Positions 32,532-41,285 of a DNA stretch of 64,000 bases are shown here, piece by piece. Under the pieces are notes generated by a model that had not been told where the DNA came from, did no database searches, and saw only the letters and a list, made by a program, of their open reading frames with translations. The translations under genes and the position numbers were made by a program. The DNA comes from Rhizobium sp. (lineage in GTDB: Bacteria; Pseudomonadota; Alphaproteobacteria; Rhizobiales; Rhizobiaceae): NCBI GenBank assembly GCA_002796995.1, contig PEKW01000002.1, positions 1,001,990-1,065,989 of the forward strand. The letters run 5' to 3'. Within the stretch, counting starts at the first letter, position 1. Every line of letters begins with the position of its first letter.

Positions 32532-33548
32532 ATGTTGATCGAAACCATGAAAGCCGTTCGCATCCACGCGTTCGGCGGCCCCGAAGTCCTCGTCTACGAG
32601 GATGCGCCGAAGCCCGAACCGAAGCCCGGCGAGGTGCTCGTCCGCGTCCACGCCGTCGGCATCAACCCGCCCGACTGGTACCTGCGCGACGGCTATCGCG
32701 CGCTGCCGCCGGAATGGCGTCCGCAGGTGCCTTTCCCGATCATCCTGGGCACCGACATTTCCGGCGTCGTCGAGGCGGTCGCCGGGGATGTGACGGGCTT
32801 TTCCGTCGGCGACGCGGTCTATTCCATGGTGCGCTTCTTCAGCGTCGGCGAGAGCAAGGCCTATGCCGACTATGTCAGCGTGCCGGCCGCGGAGCTGGCG
32901 CTGAAGCCGAAGGGCATCGATCACCTGCATGCCGCAGCCGCGCCGATGTCGCTGCTGACCGCCTGGCAGTTCATGGTCGAGCTTGGCCACGACGAAGCAA
33001 ACCCGCTGCAGCCGCACCGCCACGCGCCGGTACCGCTCGAAGGCCGGACGGTGCTGGTCAACGGGGCGGCCGGCGGCGTCGGGCATTTCGCCGTGCAGGT
33101 CGCCAAGCTGAAGGGCGCGCATGTCGTCGCCGTGGCGTCGGGCAGGCACGAGCCGATGCTGCGCGAGCTCGGCGCCGACGAGTTCATCGACTACACAAAA
33201 ACGCCGCCCGAGGACGTGGCAGACGACGTCGACCTCGTCGTCGATGCGCTCGGCGGCCCGACCACCGGCCGGTTCCTCAGTGTGCTGAAGCGCGGCGGGG
33301 CCTTGTTCCCGGTCTATCCCCTGGGCTTTTCCGGAGCCGAGGAGGCCGAGAAGCTGGGCATCACGGTGTCGGCCACCCAGGTCCGCTCCAGCGGGGCGCA
33401 ACTGGCGGAATTCGCGCCGCTGCTGAACGACGGCACGATCCGCGTCGTCATCGACAGCACCTATCCGCTCGCCGAAGCCCGCGCCGCCCACGAACGCGCG
33501 GCGAGGGGACATATCCAGGGCAAGATCGTGCTGACCACCGGCGCGTGA
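32532..33548 (+). CDS. NADPH quinone oxidoreductase, MDR superfamily
   Basis: About 338 residues. VGINPPDWYLRDGYRALPP and LGTDISGVVEAVAG form the GroES-like domain; VLVNGAAGGVGHFAVQVAKLKGA is the Rossmann NADPH site, and no zinc cysteines occur. Family members reduce quinones or alpha,beta-unsaturated carbonyls. AAGGGAG before ATG 32532. Divergent from TetR with a set of three operator-like motifs between. Confidence 0.88.
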   Translation: MLIETMKAVRIHAFGGPEVLVYEDAPKPEPKPGEVLVRVHAVGINPPDWYLRDGYRALPPEWRPQVPFPIILGTDISGVVEAVAGDVTGFSVGDAVYSMVRFFSVGESKAYADYVSVPAAELALKPKGIDHLHAAAAPMSLLTAWQFMVELGHDEANPLQPHRHAPVPLEGRTVLVNGAAGGVGHFAVQVAKLKGAHVVAVASGRHEPMLRELGADEFIDYTKTPPEDVADDVDLVVDALGGPTTGRFLSVLKRGGALFPVYPLGFSGAEEAEKLGITVSATQVRSSGAQLAEFAPLLNDGTIRVVIDSTYPLAEARAAHERAARGHIQGKIVLTTGA

Positions 33549-33674
33549 CGGCGACCACCCCACGGGGCAGGCCTCGCTTTTGCGGGGCCTGACTCTTCAC
33601 GGCCGCCCACGGCGCAAGCGGTCCGCGGCGATTCTGCGACCTTTTCCCGGCTTGGACAGGAAGGCACGGCACCA

Positions 33675-33974
33675 ATGCTGATACTCATGGGTTACATCCA
33701 CCTCGATCCCTCCGACGCCGAGGCGTTCGCCGCCGACATCGAGGCGACCGGCAGCAGCACGAGAAGGGAAGAGGGATGCCTGTTCTACGGCGTCGCACCG
33801 GATGACGCGTCCGCCGGACGCTTCCTGGTCGCCGAGCGCTGGCAGGACCAGGCGTCGCTTGACGCCCATCTCGAAAGGCCCGAGACCCGGGCCTTCCTGC
33901 AGACCTGGACGGAGAGGATGAAGGGCGAGCTTCAATTCTACGAGGCTTCGGAGCAGAAGCCGCTCGGCGACTGA
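33675..33974 (+). CDS. ABM-domain monooxygenase-like protein
   Basis: 99 residues, a single ferredoxin-like ABM (antibiotic biosynthesis monooxygenase, PF03992) domain: MGYIHLDPSDAEAFAADIEAT, REEGCLFYGVAPD, LVAERWQDQASLDAHLERPETRAFL. YgiN-like members act in quinol or quinone cycling; cofactor-free. GGAAGG precedes the ATG. It lies 126 bases after the quinone oxidoreductase on the same strand, a context consistent with quinone metabolism. Confidence 0.82.
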   Translation: MLILMGYIHLDPSDAEAFAADIEATGSSTRREEGCLFYGVAPDDASAGRFLVAERWQDQASLDAHLERPETRAFLQTWTERMKGELQFYEASEQKPLGD

Positions 33975-34042
33975 CGGCGGCCCCTGTCTGAAAAAAACTG
34001 CCGTATTACGCCCGGCCGTCCGTGCGAACGCCGCCTCCGGGC

Positions 34043-34471
34043 CTAGAACTCGATCTTGACCGACGGTGCGCTGCGCCGTGCCTCGCCGTGGTAGACGGCC
34101 TCGATATTGTTGCCTTCGGGATCGAGCACGAAGGCCGCGTAATATCCGGGGTGATAGGCCCGCTCGCCCGGCGCGCCGTTGTCGCGCCCGCCATGGGCAA
34201 GCGCCGCGCGGTAGAATTCATCCACCGTGGCACGGTCCTTGGCCTGGAAGGCGAGATGGTGGCGCCCCGTCACCACGCCGGTCGCCGCCGGGCTGTCCGC
34301 CGACGACACGACGAGTTCGTCGGCCCAGAAGAAACCGTCGGACGTATCGTTGACGGGAATGTCCAGCACGGCCAGTACCGCCGTGTAGAAGGCGCGGCTG
34401 GCGTCGAGGTCGCGCACGACGAGCTGGATATGGTCGAACAGCCGACCCCGATGCAGCAGATTGGTCTCCAT
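34043..34471 (-). CDS. VOC (glyoxalase/bleomycin-resistance) family protein
   Basis: 142 residues, one VOC module: FDHIQLVVRDLDASRAFYTAVL, TGRHHLAFQAKDRATVDEFY, YYAAFVLDPEGNNIEAVYHGE. The His/His/Glu metal ligands (DHIQL, HHLAF, NNIEAV) are all present, so a metal-dependent lyase or dioxygenase is possible. AAGGG before ATG 34471. Function unassigned within the superfamily. Confidence 0.88.
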   Translation of the reverse strand: METNLLHRGRLFDHIQLVVRDLDASRAFYTAVLAVLDIPVNDTSDGFFWADELVVSSADSPAATGVVTGRHHLAFQAKDRATVDEFYRAALAHGGRDNGAPGERAYHPGYYAAFVLDPEGNNIEAVYHGEARRSAPSVKIEF

Positions 34472-34711
34472 GGTCTCTTTCCCTTCAAACCGGCTTGCTC
34501 AAGGCGGGCTTTCCTTCCGTCGAAAGACCGAAAAAGCTCGCAGCGTGAGGCCCCAGAATAGCCAGAGCATGCAGGCGCCGGAAGACCTGAATTCGACTGG
34601 TTTCCGCTGGCCGATCCCTGAACCGCCTCAAGGGCGACAGATTTGATCATCTGAAACCATATACCAGCCGGCCCCTCTCGAGGCCGGCCGGCGCAACTGT
34701 GTCTCGGGAGC

Positions 34712-34963
34712 TCATTTCGTGCGGTAGAAGATCATCCCCGCATGGTGGAGAACGCCATCTCTGAATTCGCCATCGGCGGTGAAGCCGGTGTCGTCCCAAT
34801 AGTCGATGTGGTCGCCCGTCACCGCGTAGCGCCCCTGGTAGGCGCTTTCGCGTCGGCCGCGGGCTTCGTCATAGCGGCCGTTCGGCAGAAGGGTGTGCCT
34901 GATATGGCCGTCGCCCGTGGCCCAGGTGCCGACATAGGGGTTGGAAGGACTGCCCACGGTCAT
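34712..34963 (-). CDS. Atu4866-like domain protein
   Basis: 83 residues: SNPYVGTWATGDGHIRHTLLPNGRYDEARGRRESAYQGRYAVTGDHIDYWDDTGF. This closely matches my memory of Agrobacterium protein Atu4866 (PF11512), a small beta-barrel of unknown function. Its ATG overlaps the stop of the SnoaL-like gene upstream (ATGA), so the two are one operon. Divergent LysR probably regulates it. Confidence 0.85.
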   Translation of the reverse strand: MTVGSPSNPYVGTWATGDGHIRHTLLPNGRYDEARGRRESAYQGRYAVTGDHIDYWDDTGFTADGEFRDGVLHHAGMIFYRTK

Positions 34964-35511
34964 TGCTTTCCCAGCAGCGGCTCGATCGTCTTCGGATCGA
35001 CCGTCCAGGCATAATTCATCTCGTGACGGATCTTCCAGCTCCCCTCGACGCATATCCAGCCCAGCTGGCTGCGGGCGTCGAAGGCGATGACCTCGCCGGT
35101 CAGGCGCTCGAGCCGGCCGACGAAGCCGAGCGTTGTCGATGCCACGCCGTCTGCGACGATGACGTCGCCGTCGCGGATCCCGTGAAGGACGGAACGCGCG
35201 GCGTCCTGCAGACCCTTCCAGTTGTCGCCGTAGCGCACCGCGTCGTCGAAGAGCTGCGTCTCGCCGGGCGCGAAATTGTCCCAGAAGACGCCTTTCGTCT
35301 CCTTCAGGTCGTAAAATTTCCCGAGCTTCCGGGCAAAGTCGTATTCCGCATCGCCTTCATGGCGTTCCCAGCCCTTCATGATCCACTCCCTGTGGAGTGC
35401 CAGAGGGCCGTCTGCCCCGTCCTGCGGGCACGACGCCGCATGGGCGGACAGGGGCAGGGCGAGAGCGCCAAGGACGAGGCAGGTCATCTGAAGTCTTGTG
35501 TGGAGGGTCAT
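34960..35511 (-). CDS. Exported SnoaL/NTF2-like protein
   Basis: About 183 residues. Signal peptide MTLHTRLQMTCLVLGALALPLSAHA then CPQDG. The mature part has an NTF2-like pattern (FARKLGKFYD..VFWDNFAPGE..RLTGEVIAFDARSQLGWICVEGSWKIRHEMNYAW). ATG 35511 is preferred over 35520 because AAGGA sits 8 bases before it. First gene of a two-gene operon with the Atu4866-like gene. Role unknown; periplasmic. Confidence 0.78.
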   Translation of the reverse strand: MTLHTRLQMTCLVLGALALPLSAHAASCPQDGADGPLALHREWIMKGWERHEGDAEYDFARKLGKFYDLKETKGVFWDNFAPGETQLFDDAVRYGDNWKGLQDAARSVLHGIRDGDVIVADGVASTTLGFVGRLERLTGEVIAFDARSQLGWICVEGSWKIRHEMNYAWTVDPKTIEPLLGKQ

Positions 35512-35617
35512 GATTGTCATCCTTCGTTGTCTGGTGTCGACATCCACTGAGATAGACAAAGGCGATTGTTGCTTGTATCCCCTCAAGACTGACTGCGTTG
35601 GTTAGCCAGGCTGTACA

Positions 35618-36514
35618 ATGAAGCTCGATCTCAACTTGCTGCCCTTGTTTCTTGCCGTTGCGGAGGAAAGGAATTTCCGTGCGGCGGCCGACCGTCTCGG
35701 CGTGACCCGATCGGCCATCAGCCAGGGTATCCGGAGGCTGGAAGATGCGTGCGGCATGGCCCTGGTGTCGCGCACCACACGCTCCGTCCATCTGACGGAA
35801 GCCGGGGAGCGGCTGCTGAATGCCCTCGACCGTCCGCTGTCGGAGATCGCCGATGCGCTCGAGTTCGCAACGGCGGAGAGCGAGCCGCGCGGGCATTTGC
35901 GCATCGCGGTGACCTCGATTGCCGAGGAATTCCTCTCCGGGCCGCTGATCGCGTCCTTCGCCGCGGCCTATCCGCTTATCACGATCGATGTGACCGTCAC
36001 GGACGAGGAATTCGATATCGTGGCGCAGGGGTTCGATGCCGGCGTGCGGCTGGGCGAGGTGATCGAGAAGGACATGATCGCCGTGGCCCTGACGGCCGAG
36101 CAGCGCGAGGCGGCGGTCGCGTCACCGGCCTATCTGGCCGCGCACGGCGTGCCTCGGCATCCGCGGGACCTGATGCATCATCGCTGCATAAACTGGCGGC
36201 GCACGCCGAATGTCGCGCCTCACCGCTGGCAGTTCGAGGAAAACGGCGTCCCGTTCGACATCGCCATTCCGCCGCACATCACCACGAACGACTTGCGGCT
36301 GATGCTCCGGCTCGCTCTGAGCGGCGCCGGGATTACGTTTGCCGTCGAGGATAGTTTGAGGCCGTATATCGAAACCGGAGAACTGGTCCCGATCCTCCAG
36401 GACTATCTGCCGCCGTTCCCTGGATTCTTTCTCTATTTCCCCCAGCGTCGCAACATGGCTCCGAAGCTGCGTGCGCTGATCGATCACGTGCGACGGCGGC
36501 GACCGTCGTCTTGA
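35618..36514 (+). CDS. LysR-family regulator
   Basis: 298 residues: HTH MKLDLNLLPLFLAVAEERNFRAAADRLGVTRSAISQGIRRLE and a LysR substrate domain with DVTVTDEEFDIVAQGFDAGVRLGEVIEKDMIAV, the pattern of the group resembling PgrR/AaeR. Divergent from the SnoaL-like and Atu4866-like operon, which is probably its target. The intergenic region is about 106 bases and shows no perfect dyad. Confidence 0.92.
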   Translation: MKLDLNLLPLFLAVAEERNFRAAADRLGVTRSAISQGIRRLEDACGMALVSRTTRSVHLTEAGERLLNALDRPLSEIADALEFATAESEPRGHLRIAVTSIAEEFLSGPLIASFAAAYPLITIDVTVTDEEFDIVAQGFDAGVRLGEVIEKDMIAVALTAEQREAAVASPAYLAAHGVPRHPRDLMHHRCINWRRTPNVAPHRWQFEENGVPFDIAIPPHITTNDLRLMLRLALSGAGITFAVEDSLRPYIETGELVPILQDYLPPFPGFFLYFPQRRNMAPKLRALIDHVRRRRPSS

Positions 36515-36529
36515 GCCGAAGCGATCGCT

Positions 36530-36898
36530 TCAGTTCGTCGTCATTTCGCGGATGGAGAGGATGACGGCATCGAGATCATAGGGCTTGGCCATGAAGCGCG
36601 CTTCGACCGGCAGCGCGTCGACGTCGACGCTGCGATGCCCCGAAGTCACGATGATCTTGATCGGCGGCCAGCGGTCGCGAACCGATGCGGCCAGTTTCAG
36701 GCCGTCGACACCGCCGGGCATGTCGACGTCGGTGAACATCAGCTGGATCCGGTTGTTGGCGATGAGAACCTCGATCGCCTCGACGGCGTTCGATGCTTCG
36801 AACACCTCGAAGCCGGCGTCCTCCAGTTCCGCGACGATACTCATCCGGATGAGGACTTCATCTTCGACGACCAGAACTGCGATAGGTTCATTTTCCAT
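36530..36898 (-). CDS. Single-domain response regulator (CheY-like)
   Basis: 122 residues: VVEDEVLIRMS gives the acidic pair at 12-13, FTDVDMPGGVDG the phosphoacceptor Asp57, IIVTSG the Thr/Ser, and MAKPYD the Lys. No output domain. Such receivers in Rhizobiales usually partner with HWE/HisKA_2 kinases, and one lies 185 bases upstream on the same strand (37083-38138). Phosphotransfer between the two is the natural inference. Confidence 0.9.
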   Translation of the reverse strand: MENEPIAVLVVEDEVLIRMSIVAELEDAGFEVFEASNAVEAIEVLIANNRIQLMFTDVDMPGGVDGLKLAASVRDRWPPIKIIVTSGHRSVDVDALPVEARFMAKPYDLDAVILSIREMTTN

Positions 36899-37082
36899 GA
36901 AAACTGCATTCTTTTGTTGAGGTCATGCTGCATTCCTGGCGTTTTGCCGATGCAAAACCCGTGGCAGCGCGTGCCTTCGTAAAATTCTTGGCCAGAACAG
37001 GGAGAACTCGCAGAAGCTCCGATTGATCCGGAACTTTCTCATCAATCGCTGCGGGTGGTAAATTTGGAGGATTGGCCGCGGC

Positions 37083-38138
37083 TCATGCGGCTTCCGGCTT
37101 GTCGGTCGGGATGGCATCGTCGCGGTGGGAAATCGACACCTTCGTGCCCGGATTGGCGTCCGCAACGGTGATGTCGGCCTCCAGCTGATTGCTGAGCGCC
37201 TCGACGATCCCGGTGCCGAGGCCGGGTTTCGCCCCGTCGGCATGCGTCGCCATTCCCACCCCGTCATCGCTGACGGCGAGCGTCCAGTCCTTGCCTTCGG
37301 TGTGGTAGTCGACGGTGATCTTGCCCTTGCGCTGGTCGGGGAAGGCGTGCTTCAGCGCATTGATGACGAGTTCGGTGACGACCAGGCCGAGACTGACGGA
37401 AATGTTCGCATGGGTCACCGTCTTGTCGACATTGACGACGATCGACAGCTGGTCGGGATCGTAGATCATCGATGCGCCGAGGCTCTTGCACAGCTGCTCG
37501 AAATAGCTGCGCAGCTCGACATCGCCGGCGCTGGACGCCGAAAGCTGCTGCTGTACGGCGGCGACAGACATGACCCGGCTGTGGGCCGATTTCAGTTGCG
37601 TGCGGGTTTCTTCCGACTGCACCTTGCGCGCGCTCTGCATGAGAATGCTGGCGATGATCTGCAGGCTGTTGGCCACCCGGTGCTGAACCTCCTGCAGCAG
37701 GTTCGCCTTGTCCCGCAGCAGGTCGTCCTTCACCTTCTCGGCGATCCGCGCATCGGTCACGTCGGCGACCGTGAGCAGGAGCCGCACGGCGCCGCTGTCG
37801 GTATAGTCGAGCTTCTGTGCCGAGAGCACCAGGCGTCGGGTGCCTTGCCCCGGCCGCTTCAGATCCATCTCGTAGCCATGGACATCCGCCATGCCCGCCG
37901 CCGTCGCCTCGAGCAGGACCGAAAGCTGCGGCACGTTCCAGGCGCCGTCGCCGATCTGCGCGAACGGCCGGGCCACCGCCGCCTCGGGCGCGATCAGGAA
38001 GGCATCGCAGAAGGAGACGCTGGCGGCGATCACCGAAAGATTGCCGTCCAGCAGCACGATCGGCGCGCTGGAAGATGCAATGACCGCAAGCGCCAGGCTG
38101 AGCGAGGCTTCGGGATGGAGAGGCGTGACGATTGTCAT
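37083..38138 (-). CDS. PAS and HisKA_2/HWE-type sensor histidine kinase
   Basis: 351 residues, soluble. A PAS-like domain occupies about 20-130 (SAPIVLLDGNLSVIAAS). The dimerisation motif EVQHRVANSLQIIASIL has the phosphorylated His153 typical of HisKA_2 kinases. The ATPase domain has VTELVINALKHAFP (N box) and VSDDGVGM (G1). Soluble location suggests an internal signal. The probable partner is the receiver protein downstream. PAS-HisKA_2 kinases of this type are common in the alphaproteobacterial general stress response, but no PhyR or EcfG gene is here. Confidence 0.88.
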   Translation of the reverse strand: MTIVTPLHPEASLSLALAVIASSSAPIVLLDGNLSVIAASVSFCDAFLIAPEAAVARPFAQIGDGAWNVPQLSVLLEATAAGMADVHGYEMDLKRPGQGTRRLVLSAQKLDYTDSGAVRLLLTVADVTDARIAEKVKDDLLRDKANLLQEVQHRVANSLQIIASILMQSARKVQSEETRTQLKSAHSRVMSVAAVQQQLSASSAGDVELRSYFEQLCKSLGASMIYDPDQLSIVVNVDKTVTHANISVSLGLVVTELVINALKHAFPDQRKGKITVDYHTEGKDWTLAVSDDGVGMATHADGAKPGLGTGIVEALSNQLEADITVADANPGTKVSISHRDDAIPTDKPEAA

Positions 38139-38323
38139 TGATGGTCCTTTCGGCCGGAGGCTCGCGGTGCGAAAGCCAGCCCCGGCATGGACGCAGGACC
38201 GGTTCGCTGTGGCAGCAGAACCGCTCTTCAGGACAAACTAGCACAAATAACCCCGCCGCGACGAAAAAGCAGCGCAGACCGCCGGGGGCCGGCGAAAACG
38301 CCCGGCGCTTGGACCTGCTTGGG

Positions 38324-38707
38324 TCAGCCCATCTTCAGCAGCGCCCCGATCGTGCCGCCCACCAGCAGCACGATGCCGATCAGGAAGGTGAGCGCCGCGC
38401 CGGGGCCGCGTTTCTTGGCGTCGGCATAATATTCCGAGGCGTAGAGCACGCGCGACGCCGTCCAGCACAGGCCGAGCAGGCCGGCGATCGCGTCGGAGAC
38501 GTAAAATCCGAACAGCCAGAGCGAGGGCAGGAACAGCACCAGCTGTTCGACGGTGTTCTGCTGCACGCGAAAAATCCGCTCGAAATCGGCATTGCCGGTG
38601 GTCTTCGGTGCCTCGACGCCGAACTGCTGGCGGGCGCGGCCGACCTTCAGCAGAAACCAGACATAGGCGATCAGCGCCGAGAAGGTGGCTAGGACGGTAA
38701 AGCGCAT
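38324..38707 (-). CDS. MAPEG-family membrane protein
   Basis: 127 residues and four membrane helices; RIFRVQQNTVEQLVLFLPSLWLFG is the MAPEG signature (R..N..E). The second MAPEG in the window, not closely similar to that at 25104. CGAGGA lies upstream of ATG 38707. No obvious operon partner. Possible glutathione transferase or peroxidase activity is inferred from the family. Confidence 0.88.
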   Translation of the reverse strand: MRFTVLATFSALIAYVWFLLKVGRARQQFGVEAPKTTGNADFERIFRVQQNTVEQLVLFLPSLWLFGFYVSDAIAGLLGLCWTASRVLYASEYYADAKKRGPGAALTFLIGIVLLVGGTIGALLKMG

Positions 38708-38903
38708 CGGAAAGTTCCTCGGGGACAAATGGCATTGGCCGGCAATGGCGCGATGCTAGGCGAAGGCTTCTCGCGGCGCAAGACGAGCGCTCCGTCACCC
38801 CGCCGCCCTACATTCGCCATTCCCGCCCTTGAAGGTAACGGCAAATTTGCACATGATGTGCAGGATCGCCGAGACGATCATCTTCCAGGGGTTTTCGACC
38901 GAC

Positions 38904-39557
38904 ATGACCGACCAGTTCCGCTTCGGGCGGCCTTACGATTTCCATGAACTGGTGGCCGATGGCATCGTCCACGGCATCGGCGTGGTCTTCGCCCTGATCG
39001 GCGCCACTGCGCTGATCTTCTACGCGACGGTCTGGACGACCTATGCTGAAATGGCCGCCGCCTGGATCTACGGTCTCGGCCTCGTCATCGCGCTCGCCGT
39101 GTCGTTCACCTACAATATGTGGCCGCATTCGCGCACCAAGTGGATTTTGCGCCGTTTCGACCATTCGGCGATCTTCGTGCTGATCGCCGCCACCTACACG
39201 CCCTTCCTGGTCAAGGGCGCGCATGACTGGACGATCTTCGCCCTTCTGATCGGCATCTGGCTGACCGCTGCCGTCGGCATCACGCTCAAATGCCGCTATC
39301 CCGGCCGCTACGACCGGCTGGCCATCCTGCTCTATCTCGCCATGGGCTGGAGCGGCGCGCTGGCGCTCGGGCCGATCTCGCAGACCCTGCCGAGCATCAC
39401 CCTGCTTCTGATCATCGTCGGTGGCTGCATCTATTCGGCCGGCGTGGTCTTCCATGTGTGGGAACGCCTACGCTTCCAGAACGCCATCTGGCACGGCTTC
39501 GTCGTCACCGCCGCCGCAGTACACTATTCGGCCGTCGTCACCGCCATCGGCCACTGA
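38904..39557 (+). CDS. HlyIII/TrhA family membrane protein
   Basis: About 217 residues with seven membrane helices. HELVADGIVHGIGVVFALIG near the N terminus and FDHSAIFVLIAATYTPF with the zinc-binding Ser/Asp/His pattern (DHS.IF..IA..YTP) match hemolysin III / adiponectin-receptor-like proteins; the last pair of His is in AIWHGFVVTAAAVHY. Such proteins act in membrane lipid or fluidity control. Start ATG 38904 is chosen by family; ATG 38829 and 38856 remain possible because none has a good Shine-Dalgarno. Confidence 0.88.
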   Translation: MTDQFRFGRPYDFHELVADGIVHGIGVVFALIGATALIFYATVWTTYAEMAAAWIYGLGLVIALAVSFTYNMWPHSRTKWILRRFDHSAIFVLIAATYTPFLVKGAHDWTIFALLIGIWLTAAVGITLKCRYPGRYDRLAILLYLAMGWSGALALGPISQTLPSITLLLIIVGGCIYSAGVVFHVWERLRFQNAIWHGFVVTAAAVHYSAVVTAIGH

Positions 39558-39670
39558 CGCTCCGCGAGGACAGGGCAGGGAGGCCGGATCGCAGATCCAG
39601 CGCCGCCGCTTTACATCGTCCCCGGCCAGGGTCTAAGCAGGCGGTCCGAAACGAGGCCGGGACCCGATCC

Positions 39671-40171
39671 ATGACAGAGACCATCACCATCCGCGACGCC
39701 GGCGAGGCCGATCTCGAAGCCATCCGCGACATCTACAACCACGCCGTCGAGCATACGACGGCGATCTGGAACGAGGTGCTGATCGACGTCGACAACCGCC
39801 GTGCCTGGTTGGAACTGCGCCGCGCCAAGGGCTTTCCGGTGCTGGTCGCCGAACGCGCCGGCACGGTGGCGGGATATTCCTCCTACGGCGACTGGCGCGC
39901 CTTCGACGGCTATCGCCACACGGTCGAGCATTCCGTCTATGTCGACAAGGACTGCCGCGGTGCCGGCATCGGCAAGCTTCTGATGCAGGCGCTGGTCGAC
40001 CATGCGCGCGGCAACGACAAGCATGTGATGATCGCCGCGATCGAGGCCGAAAACCAGCCGTCGATCGCGCTGCACGAGCGCCTCGGCTTCCGCCTCGTCG
40101 GCATCCACCGCGAGGTGGGCATCAAGTTCGGACGCTGGCTCGATCTGGCGATGATGGAATTGAAGCTCTGA
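39671..40171 (+). CDS. GNAT acetyltransferase, phosphinothricin/MnaT-like
   Basis: 166 residues. IRDAGEADLEAIRDIYNHAVEHTTAIW and HSVYVDKDCRGAGIGKLLMQALVDHA (acetyl-CoA motif RGAGIGK) followed by NQPSIALHERLGFRLVGIHREVGIKFGRWLD. This matches the PAT/YncA group that acetylates phosphinothricin, methionine sulfoximine or methionine sulfone. Cytoplasmic. The 3' end overlaps a small gene on the opposite strand by 50 bases. Confidence 0.9.
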   Translation: MTETITIRDAGEADLEAIRDIYNHAVEHTTAIWNEVLIDVDNRRAWLELRRAKGFPVLVAERAGTVAGYSSYGDWRAFDGYRHTVEHSVYVDKDCRGAGIGKLLMQALVDHARGNDKHVMIAAIEAENQPSIALHERLGFRLVGIHREVGIKFGRWLDLAMMELKL

Positions 40172-40424
40172 GGCCGTCAAAGTTGGCGGTTTCGGGCGGC
40201 TCGTCGTGGCGCCGCAGCGCCGGCGGCTTTCCCTTGTTCTTCCGGTAGTGGATCTGCGCCAGCACCAGCATCGCCGGCAGTGTCGCCGGCCACAGCAGGC
40301 AGGCGACCAGCCCGACAATCCGCCCGCCGTCCCAGCGGTTGCCGTCGGCCATGCCCTCGACGAAGCTCGCCCCCATGAAGAGCGAAGCCGGCAGCAGCCA
40401 GAGCGCAAGCAGCAGAAGGACCAT
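40122..40424 (-). CDS. Small two-helix membrane protein
   Basis: 100 residues from ATG 40424 (an upstream TTG at 40442 is possible). Two hydrophobic segments: MVLLLLALWLLPASLFMGASF and IVGLVACLLWPATLPAMLVL, then a charged tail (HYRKNKGKPP). The pattern suits a genuine small inner-membrane protein. It overlaps the GNAT gene end by 50 bases, so the last residues may be a read-out of the neighbour. No family recognised. Confidence 0.5.
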   Translation of the reverse strand: MVLLLLALWLLPASLFMGASFVEGMADGNRWDGGRIVGLVACLLWPATLPAMLVLAQIHYRKNKGKPPALRRHDEPPETANFDGLRASIPSSPDRASVRT

Positions 40425-40552
40425 GGGCGAACCGCGGGGCAAAACGAATCAAATCGTTTTAACTGTAACTCACACCGGGCGGGTCTTCATAACCCCGAGA
40501 TTTAACAGCTCCGCGCGCCGCGTACCGGCGCTCGCAAGTTCGGCCTGTTGCC

Positions 40553-40666
40553 TCACTCGAAGAAGTCCAGCTCGGGCCGCAGCTGCTCCGCGCATTCCTC
40601 CGTTGCCGCCGCGACGAAATCCGCGTCCAGCGGGCCGGAAACCTCCCTCAACCAGTCCCATTCCAT
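40553..40666 (-). pseudogene. Short antitoxin-tail-like ORF
   Basis: 37 codons: MEWDWLREVSGPLDADFV then AAATEECAEQLRPELDFFE. The pattern W-L...-G-x-L-D-x-D-F-V...RPELD-x-F resembles the C-terminal tail of VapB/AbrB-type antitoxins, without the DNA-binding N-terminal half. It follows the DUF302 stop by 19 bases and has only a weak Shine-Dalgarno (GAGAGAGG). It may be an antitoxin fragment or a real microprotein. No VapC gene is next to it. Confidence 0.35.
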
Positions 40667-40685
40667 GGCCTGTTGCCTCTCTCTC

Positions 40686-41075
40686 TCAGATCGCCTCGAC
40701 AGCCTTCCGCAGCATGTCGCGCACCTCGCCGGCCACCGATTTCAGTCGATCGTTCGGGATGGCTTCCATCGAGGCTTGCGGGTCGATGGCGCTGACCATG
40801 ACGGAATGGCCGCCGGTCCGGCGGACGATGACATTGCAGGGCAACATGGCGCCCACCTTCGGCTCGATGCCGATCGCCTGGTGCGCCATTTTCGGGTTGC
40901 AGGCGCCGAGGATCAGGTAATCGTCGATATCCTGGTCGATCTTCTTCTTCAGCGTCGCCTTGACGTCGATCTCGGTCAAGACACCGAAACCGTTGGCGGC
41001 GAGTGCTGCGCGGGTCCTTTCGACAACGCTGCCGAAATCCGTGCCCTCGAACGTCCTGTCGATCGTGTAGCTCAT
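40686..41075 (-). CDS. DUF302 family protein
   Basis: 129 residues, MSYTIDRTFEGTDFGSVVERTRAALAANGFGVLTEIDVKATLKKK then YLILGACNPKMAHQAIGIEPKVGAMLPCNVIVRR. This is the DUF302 fold with the conserved GACNP..A and LPCNV cysteines, thought to bind metal or respond to redox. AACAGGAG precedes ATG 41075. Often found beside sulfur or redox genes. No signal peptide. Confidence 0.9.
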   Translation of the reverse strand: MSYTIDRTFEGTDFGSVVERTRAALAANGFGVLTEIDVKATLKKKIDQDIDDYLILGACNPKMAHQAIGIEPKVGAMLPCNVIVRRTGGHSVMVSAIDPQASMEAIPNDRLKSVAGEVRDMLRKAVEAI

Positions 41076-41285
41076 GTCCCGTTCTCCTGTTTTCGAGGCC
41101 GCCCTGCGTTCGGTCGGTGACTTACTGCAAGCTTCTCGGTCCGTCCCTCCAGTGGATACGCCAAACCCGGCTTCCGTGTGGCGCGGCCCGGATCGTCGCG
41201 ACCCGGGAGGGACAAATGCGCGCGTTCGCAGTGGTGCCTGCAGCAGACAGGCCCCTCGAGGGCCTGTCCCCACGCAGCTGGCGTC

